From Suilimivivens sp964507235 (GTDB lineage: Bacteria > Bacillota > Clostridia > Lachnospirales > Lachnospiraceae), in the NCBI GenBank assembly GCA_964507235.1, contig CAZDPE010000091.1, positions 1 to 10,176 on the forward strand: a stretch of DNA of 10,176 bases, in the 5' to 3' direction. The first letter of the stretch is position 1. Every line of letters starts with the position of its first letter. Shown in pieces: positions 6,116-10,176 of this stretch. The position numbers were made by a program, and so were the translations under genes. A model generated the notes under the pieces. The model had not been told where the DNA came from. It ran no database searches and saw nothing but the letters and a program-made list of their open reading frames with translations.

Positions 6116-6721
6116 ATGAGCAACAAAATCATTGCCATCAGCCGTCAGTTCGGAAGCGGCGGGAGAACCATAGGAAAAGAACTTGCTGCAAAGCTCGGCA
6201 TTCCCTGTTATGACCATGAACTGATTGATAAAGTGGCGCAGGAAAGCGGATTTGTTAAAGAGTATATTGCAGAAAAAAGTGAATATTCGGAGCGGGGTGG
6301 ATGGCTCGCCAATGCATTTTCAGAGCGCGGATTTCACGGCGGCATGTCTAATCAGGATTACATTTGGAGTATCCAGCGCAAGGTTATTTTGGAACTCGCC
6401 GAAAAAGAATCCTGCGTCATTGTAGGCCGTTGTGCAGACTATATTTTACGGGATAAGGCAGAATGCTTAAAAGTCTTCATTCATGCCGATATGGAAAAAA
6501 GAGCAAAGCGCATCGTGGAAAAATACGGTGAAAGCGAAGAATCTCCCATGAAGCGCCTTAAAGATAAGGATAAGCGCCGAAGTACCTACTACCACTTCTA
6601 TACGGATATGGAATGGGGCGATGTTGCCAATTACCACATTGCTTTAGACAGCGGCGTGCTTGGTATTGAAAAATGTGTGGAAATCCTGACAGATTTATAT
6701 CATTCAAATACTTCCAGCTAA
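6116..6721 (+). CDS. Cytidylate-kinase-like P-loop protein
   Basis: 201 residues of the cytidylate-kinase-like (AAA_26-type) family, a P-loop phosphotransferase relative of CMP kinase. The ATP-binding loop is SRQFGSGGRTIGKELA (9-24), with the GSGG-R/K variant typical of the group. CYDHELID (31-38) resembles the CMP kinase substrate strand. VGRCADYIL (103-111) forms the central strand and the following helix, and DKDKRRSTYYHFYT (150-163) supplies the arginine-rich lid. True CMP kinases have a separate, longer CMP-binding insert, so the substrate may not be CMP. The ATG begins at the base after the MATE stop, with AAGGAGGT (6101-6108) seven bases upstream inside the MATE coding region. The tight linkage points to a shared process, which is not known. 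Confidence 0.88.
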   Translation: MSNKIIAISRQFGSGGRTIGKELAAKLGIPCYDHELIDKVAQESGFVKEYIAEKSEYSERGGWLANAFSERGFHGGMSNQDYIWSIQRKVILELAEKESCVIVGRCADYILRDKAECLKVFIHADMEKRAKRIVEKYGESEESPMKRLKDKDKRRSTYYHFYTDMEWGDVANYHIALDSGVLGIEKCVEILTDLYHSNTSS

Positions 6722-6725
6722 CCCA

Positions 6726-6757
6726 TGACAGAAAGTTTTACCCACTTTCTACTGTCA
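6726..6757. repeat. Imperfect hairpin related to the TGACAATAGAAAG repeat
   Basis: TGACAGAAAGT (6726-6736) faces ACTTTCTACTGTCA (6744-6757), pairing with a three-base bulge. It begins four bases after the kinase stop codon. The arms are close variants of those at 6819-6853, suggesting one family of palindromic repeats. Confidence 0.5.
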
Positions 6758-6769
6758 CAAAACAAAAAC

Positions 6770-6811
6770 CGGACCGGATTCTGAATAAAACCAGTATCCG
6801 GTCCGTTTTTT
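6770..6811 (+). terminator. Intrinsic terminator of the MATE-kinase operon
   Basis: CGGACCGGAT (6770-6779) pairs perfectly with ATCCGGTCCG (6796-6805) around a 16-base loop, followed by six T residues (6806-6811). The GC-rich stem and U-tract make this a textbook rho-independent terminator about 50 bases after the kinase gene. Confidence 0.92.
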
Positions 6812-6831
6812 ATTCATGACAATAGAAAGTT
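6806..6831. repeat. 26-bp inverted repeat, left copy
   Basis: These 26 bases are the exact reverse complement of 9578-9603. The copy starts in the U-tract of the operon terminator and runs through ATTCATGACAATAGAAAGTT. Its partner lies 2.75 kb away in opposite orientation, also directly after a terminator U-tract. Confidence 0.85.
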
Positions 6832-6853
6832 CGCAAAGCGTGCTTTCTATTGT
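6819..6853. repeat. Long hairpin of the ACAATAGAAAG palindromic repeat
   Basis: ACAATAGAAAG (6819-6829) pairs perfectly with CTTTCTATTGT (6843-6853), with an inner CGC-AAA-GCG (6832-6840) extending the fold. On the plus strand it is followed by five T residues, so it may be a back-up terminator. It lies between the convergent MATE-kinase and hemerythrin units. Confidence 0.7.
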
Positions 6854-6916
6854 TCATTTTTACGATTCAGGCCAATGCATCTGACATCAGGCATTCCCAG
6901 CTGTCTGCATACGGTA

Positions 6917-7720
6917 CTATTTTACAGGAATCTTTTTATCCATTTTCAAAATATGATTTGTCAGCCATTCGAGGAGAAAACTGATTAAATCCTCCAGATA
7001 TTCTTTCTGGTTATCATCCACATCCTCCAGATTAATTTCATTCAGCCTTTCCACAAAAGCCTTGTGGGCAATGCGCTGCATTTCAATGCCTTCGTAGCCG
7101 ATGCTCTCCATATAACGCTCTTCATCCGTAAAGTGCATTACCGTATAATCCTTCAATTCATTCAGAATATATACAATTTTGTCATATTTGTCATGCAGCA
7201 AATCCGCTTCTATTACATCATTCGTTTCTTTTATGATTTCAAACAATCTCCTGTGTTCATCATCCACAAGCGCAATTCCCGTCTTATATTTATCCGTAAA
7301 AGCAAAAGCATCCTCTGTTTTCTCCTGATTTATAAATCTGCCAATCATAATGTCGCTGCCTAAAATATGATGATACAGCCATTTTGCCATAAAAACAGAA
7401 AGCTCCGTAATTATCTGACTGCTGTCTTCCTCTTTTAAGTCTTCTATCTTGTAGCTGTTCACTTTCTCTGTAAACTGCGCATGCTCCTTTTTCTGGCGTT
7501 TCAGCTCCATGTCGCCAATCTGCTCCATATAAGCTTCTTCATGGGCAAAATGCGTTGCCGCATATTCCTTAAGCTGCATAAGCACGCTTTTTGCCATAAC
7601 ACGTGAAACTCCGCTGTTTTTCGGCAGTTCTGCCACCTGATTAATCATCTCGAACAATTTTCTGTGTTCCTCGTCTATCTCTTTAATTCCTGTCATGCAA
7701 TCTTCTGTAAAATGATACAT
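6917..7720 (-). CDS. Tandem two-domain bacteriohemerythrin
   Basis: 267 residues made of two hemerythrin domains (about 5-132 and 140-264); most bacteriohemerythrins have one. The fold binds a non-haem diiron centre for oxygen sensing, storage or delivery in the cytoplasm. Domain 1 ligands: His19, His57, Glu61, His80, His118, Asp123. Domain 2 ligands: His156, His196, Glu200, His219, His256, Asp261. In each domain the first histidine of the HxxxH motif is glutamine (Gln76 in QKKEH, Gln215 in QRIAH), so both centres lack one usual ligand. The same change twice suggests it preceded the duplication or is favoured. AAGGAGGAG lies six bases upstream of the ATG. It is the last gene on its strand before the hairpins; a TATAAT at 7774-7769 may be its promoter. 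Confidence 0.93.
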   Translation of the reverse strand: MYHFTEDCMTGIKEIDEEHRKLFEMINQVAELPKNSGVSRVMAKSVLMQLKEYAATHFAHEEAYMEQIGDMELKRQKKEHAQFTEKVNSYKIEDLKEEDSSQIITELSVFMAKWLYHHILGSDIMIGRFINQEKTEDAFAFTDKYKTGIALVDDEHRRLFEIIKETNDVIEADLLHDKYDKIVYILNELKDYTVMHFTDEERYMESIGYEGIEMQRIAHKAFVERLNEINLEDVDDNQKEYLEDLISFLLEWLTNHILKMDKKIPVK

Positions 7721-7775
7721 AATTACTCCTCCTTTATGTGCTCCAGACAGTTTGTTTTCACTTATTTGATTATAT

Positions 7776-8250
7776 TTATCTGATTACATTCTCCGGTTCG
7801 CCCTTCAGCCATGCATAAACATTTCCAAAGACGATCTCAGCCCTTCTTTCCATTGCTTCTTCCGAAATATACGCCTGATGAGGGGTCAGCAGCGTATTTT
7901 TTGCATGAAGCAGAGGATAATCTGCCGGAAGGGGCGGCTCCATATCAAACACATCAATACAGGCAAAACCGATTTTATCCCTGGAAATAAATCCCCTGGT
8001 TTCCTCATTAAGCGGCAGATTTAAAGAAATAATATTGCTGCACGAAAGAACCTCATCAAGTTCCCTGTATTCCATTCCAAGCCTCCTGCTTCAGGATTTC
8101 TGCTTCTGTTATAAGCAATTACCTCAGTGCCAAATGCCAGGAAAAGCTTTGCACACATAAGCCCGATTCTGCCAAGCCCGATAATTCCCACTGTTTTACC
8201 GCAGATTTCTCTGCCGGAAACGCCCTGGCTTCCTTTTCACCCGTTCCATG
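7776..8250 (-). pseudogene. D-2-hydroxyacid dehydrogenase remnant (frameshifted, truncated, internally deleted)
   Basis: Three pieces in changing frames read as one decayed NAD-dependent D-2-hydroxyacid dehydrogenase (D-lactate dehydrogenase type, normally about 320-340 residues). NMERVK lies just after the TRIC gene stop. The middle piece, with GKTVGIIGLGRIG (the GxGxxG NAD site, near 8162-8200) and TEVIAYNRSRNP, is in a second frame. The last 99 codons (8075-7776) start LGMEYRELDEVL after a frameshift near 8080-8098. In that piece FISRDKI jumps straight to GFACIDVFD, missing about 30 residues that normally carry the catalytic arginine. The Glu of DVFDMEPP and His of TPHQAY remain. About 100 N-terminal residues are absent. 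The 99-codon frame alone could not be an enzyme. Confidence 0.85.
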
Positions 8251-8260
8251 TTCATTTTTT

Positions 8261-8923
8261 CTAAAAATTTTTTATTCTCGGCAGGTTCCACTTAAACCTG
8301 ATTGCCAGAAATCTTAAAATAATTACACAGACAGCTCCCGCCAGCATGGCAATTTCTTCTCCGCCCCTGTTCCACAAAAGCGTACAGACAAATGCGCCTG
8401 CGATGGATGCACAAGCATACACATGCTTCACAAATATGTAAGGCCGATCTCCCGCCATCATATCACGTAAAAGCCCTCCGCCTACCCCTGTAATGGTTCC
8501 GAGAAAAACAGGCAGAAAATAATTCATCTCCATATTATTATCAAATGCAGCTTTTACTCCGACCACAGTAAACACACCAAGCCCCAGCGTATCCGCCATC
8601 ATCAGCACCTGCTGAAAACGCAGACCGGATATCTGCTGATACCCCTTTACCCTGAAATAAATAACAGCAAAAATAAAAGCGGAGGTAAACAGTGCCGATA
8701 CCGCAAATACCGGCTCCTTAAATGCCTGCGGAGGTGTAATTCCAAGCACAATATCTCTAATCATTCCACCGCCTACAGCAGTTACCATGCCTAAAATCAT
8801 AACACCTAAAATATCCATCTGCTTTTTAATTGCCGTCATGGCACCCGAAAGAGCAAATGCAATTGTCCCAATCATGTCTAATCCCAAAAGCATATATTCC
8901 ATAGCGGGATTTTCCTCCAACAT
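8261..8923 (-). CDS. TRIC/UPF0126 family membrane channel (YadS/YicG-like)
   Basis: 220 residues with about seven membrane segments arranged as two similar halves plus a final helix. Half one begins DMIGTIAFALSGAMTA (16-31) and half two DTLGLGVFTVVGVKAA (111-126). Each then carries a glycine motif with Arg-Asp: GGGMIRD (51-57) and GGGLLRD (148-154). This is the pattern of prokaryotic TRIC-type trimeric cation channels, most likely potassium-conducting; some relatives have been linked to glycine transport, so the substrate is uncertain. The first ATG has only a distant AGAGGA (14 bases). Met8 (8902) has GGAGG 11 bases upstream and is a good alternative start. It follows the hydrolase gene after 50 bases on the same strand, so the two may be one operon. 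Confidence 0.9.
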   Translation of the reverse strand: MLEENPAMEYMLLGLDMIGTIAFALSGAMTAIKKQMDILGVMILGMVTAVGGGMIRDIVLGITPPQAFKEPVFAVSALFTSAFIFAVIYFRVKGYQQISGLRFQQVLMMADTLGLGVFTVVGVKAAFDNNMEMNYFLPVFLGTITGVGGGLLRDMMAGDRPYIFVKHVYACASIAGAFVCTLLWNRGGEEIAMLAGAVCVIILRFLAIRFKWNLPRIKNF

Positions 8924-8973
8924 TATGATTTATTGTTCCTCTTTTTTCAAGCTCTTTCCTTTTCAAATATCAT

Positions 8974-9501
8974 TTATCCCACTTCCACCTGACACATTTT
9001 CATGGTAAGAAGCGCTGCCTCATGACTTTCCGGAGTAACTCCGGCGCAGCACTTTGCATCCACCCTGATAACTGCCTCCGGCAGCTTTGCCTTAACCAAA
9101 AGCACATTGGAAACTACGCAAATATCAGTGCAAAGACCCACAAATTCAATTTCCGCCTCTTCCTGACATACTGTTTCAGCAATTCTTTCTGCCAAAGCCT
9201 CCGAGCCAAAAGCAGGCTTATCAATAATTTCTGCTTTTACCTGTGAAAGAACCTCTGCAACCTCCTGCCTGATTTCCCAGCCTTCCGTTCCTTTAATGCA
9301 GTGCGGTACCGGCAGGTGCCTTCCCTCTGAGGTTTCCATATAATTATCTCCATGAGTATCTCTGGTTGCAAATACTGTTCCCCCATGATATTCTTTAATC
9401 TTTGCAGCCACGTTTCCAATAATTTCCTGCGCTTCCTTTGTTCCCAGGCTTCCGTCAATAAAATCATTCTGCATATCGATTACTGCTAATATCTTTTTCA
9501 T
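8974..9501 (-). CDS. Nicotinamidase-like cysteine hydrolase (isochorismatase superfamily)
   Basis: 175 residues with the Asp-Lys-Cys triad of the isochorismatase-like hydrolases: Asp9 (AVIDMQNDFI), Lys95 (DKPAFGS) and Cys128 (GLCTDICVVS). Asp48 and His50 in TRDTHGDNY, with His67 in PHCIKGTEGWE, resemble the metal site of PncA-type nicotinamidases, which convert nicotinamide to nicotinate for NAD salvage. The HC-GT-GWE stretch favours nicotinamidase over isochorismatase, but related amidases cannot be excluded. It is slightly shorter than E. coli PncA, as is common for Clostridial members. AGGAGG lies about 11 bases upstream of the ATG. A good promoter sits at 9550-9579, and the TRIC gene follows on the same strand. 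Confidence 0.92.
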   Translation of the reverse strand: MKKILAVIDMQNDFIDGSLGTKEAQEIIGNVAAKIKEYHGGTVFATRDTHGDNYMETSEGRHLPVPHCIKGTEGWEIRQEVAEVLSQVKAEIIDKPAFGSEALAERIAETVCQEEAEIEFVGLCTDICVVSNVLLVKAKLPEAVIRVDAKCCAGVTPESHEAALLTMKMCQVEVG

Positions 9502-9549
9502 TTAGCTGCTATCCTCCTATTGAAGCTGACATCATTTTCACTTACGTAC

Positions 9550-9579
9550 ATTATATACACGGGAAACATACTTTGTAAA
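9550..9579 (-). promoter_or_regulatory. Likely promoter of the nicotinamidase-like gene
   Basis: On the minus strand TTTACA (9579-9574) and a perfect TATAAT (9555-9550) are 18 bases apart, about 50 bases upstream of the start codon. The -35 box overlaps the end of the right copy of the 26-bp repeat. Confidence 0.6.
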
Positions 9580-9603
9580 CTTTCTATTGTCATGAATAAA
9601 AAA
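9578..9603. repeat. 26-bp inverted repeat, right copy
   Basis: Exact reverse complement of 6806-6831. Read on the minus strand it follows the terminator of the 9729 gene and ends at the promoter of the nicotinamidase-like gene. Unlike the left copy it has no second arm here, so it forms no hairpin of its own. Confidence 0.85.
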
Positions 9604-9636
9604 AGAAACACTGCCGCAAGTGGTATTCAGTGCTTC
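9601..9636 (-). terminator. Intrinsic terminator of the right-edge gene
   Basis: Read on the minus strand, GAAGCACTG (9636-9628) pairs with CAGTGTTTC (9613-9605), including one G-U pair, around a 14-base loop, followed by a run of T residues. It lies about 90 bases after the stop of the gene ending at 9729. The 3' stretch between (9637-9728) holds no gene I can support. Confidence 0.7.
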
Positions 9637-9728
9637 AAATCCAAATAACCCGCTTAATATAATTTAAAAGCCTTCACTTATACAGCCGCAAAAGCAGAAG
9701 AAATATTGGGGTCAGCATGTAATTTTTT

Positions 9729-10176
9729 TCAGCCTTTTGATGTCCTCCCATAAGCAGATATCATTTTTTCTTTCAATTCCTCCCATACCTGAAGAGCCTC
9801 TTCAGTTTCTGCAAAAAATTCGTTATTCCTTACATCCTTATAAGAAACATAGGTAGTTTCTTTTCCTGTCGGCACAATGACATTATCTCTGTCCTCATAA
9901 CAAAATACAGGTGCTATAAGAAAATCATCATAAAGCTTAAAAGCAGGCGCCGCCACATCTAATCCCTGAACCTGGCCTGTAATAAAAACAAGATATTCTG
10001 TTCCAACCTCCATAACATTTACAAATCCCCTCTCAACAGAATCAGGTTCTCCCGTAAGACTCAGGCGCCAGTGGTCAGAAAACAAATAAACTTCTTCTCT
10101 CTCCTTAACACCTTCTCCTTTGTATATCTCCTGTATATATACCTTCTGTCTTCCTGCCTGAAATAAATGCTCAATT
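9729..10176 (-). CDS. Unrecognised protein, 5' end beyond the window
   Basis: The frame stays open to the right edge, so at least 149 residues are present and the true start lies outside. A TTG at 10085 is not convincing as a start, since coding-like sequence continues upstream of it (HLFQAGRQKVYIQEIYKGEG, then VYLFSDHWRLSLTG). The visible part looks like a soluble, mostly beta protein: alternating hydrophobic and polar residues (EYLVFITGQVQGLD, DFLIAPVFCYED, TYVSYKDV) and a final acidic helix (AETEEALQVWEELKEKMISA). No membrane segment or known motif is seen in this portion; an N-terminal signal or anchor could lie outside. It is followed by its own terminator, so it ends a transcription unit. 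No function is assigned. Confidence 0.65.
   Translation of the reverse strand, partial: IEHLFQAGRQKVYIQEIYKGEGVKEREEVYLFSDHWRLSLTGEPDSVERGFVNVMEVGTEYLVFITGQVQGLDVAAPAFKLYDDFLIAPVFCYEDRDNVIVPTGKETTYVSYKDVRNNEFFAETEEALQVWEELKEKMISAYGRTSKG

Noticed and set aside
6858..6912. Hairpin AATGC-CTGA / TCAG-GCATT after the hemerythrin gene (minus strand) as its terminator
   Set aside because: The stem is interrupted by a two-base bulge and there is no following T-run; the nearby 6819-6853 hairpin is stronger.
9674..9718. 14-residue hydrophobic micro-frame on the minus strand (MLTPIFLLLLRLYK)
   Set aside because: It resembles small membrane peptides, but there is no ribosome binding site and it lies in the 3' untranslated part of the right-edge gene.

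Overview
The window looks like a chromosomal segment of a low-to-mid GC Gram-positive anaerobe, most likely a member of the Lachnospiraceae (Clostridia). The reasons are strong AGGAGG-type ribosome binding sites throughout, intrinsic terminators with U-tracts, the R5P-dependent PdxS/PdxT vitamin B6 pathway, a tandem bacteriohemerythrin, and a MATE exporter followed directly by a cytidylate-kinase-like protein. The genus is an inference and cannot be fixed from the sequence alone.

Layout. 1-139: a dense cluster of short inverted repeats, unidentified. 140-592 (-): a Cys/Met-metabolism PLP enzyme (MetY-like) reduced by a large in-frame internal deletion. 593-826: divergent regulatory region. 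827-2282 (+): pdxS-pdxT operon for pyridoxal 5'-phosphate synthesis. Its terminator stem lies partly inside the end of pdxT and also serves the convergent gene. 2362-4360 (-): a HerA-like (DUF853-type) P-loop ATPase with a hendecad coiled coil and Gly-rich tail, preceded by an unrecognised 80-residue protein. 4361-4705: regulatory DNA with palindromes, a strong promoter and a terminator hairpin in the leader of the next operon. 4706-6721 (+): MATE efflux pump and cytidylate-kinase-like protein, directly abutting and ended by a strong terminator. 6724-6860: hairpins of one repeat family. 6917-7720 (-): two-domain bacteriohemerythrin. 7776-8250 (-): wrecked D-2-hydroxyacid dehydrogenase. 8261-8923 (-): TRIC/UPF0126 membrane channel. 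8974-9501 (-): nicotinamidase-like cysteine hydrolase. 9729-10176 (-): 3' part of an unrecognised gene that runs off the right edge.

How it fits together. PdxS and PdxT form one enzyme complex making PLP, the cofactor that the adjacent MetY-like enzyme would have used before it was deleted. The MATE and kinase genes are almost certainly one transcription and translation unit, probably controlled by read-through of a leader terminator. The hemerythrin, TRIC and hydrolase genes lie between two copies of a perfect 26-bp inverted repeat (6806-6831 and 9578-9603). Two of the genes are decayed, and both carry a clean in-frame internal loss, which suggests recent genome streamlining. No CRISPR array, tRNA, rRNA, transposase or phage gene was seen. 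The most promising leads for something undescribed are the attenuated MATE-kinase operon, the twin His-to-Gln hemerythrin, the palindromic repeat family and the hairpin cluster at the left edge.
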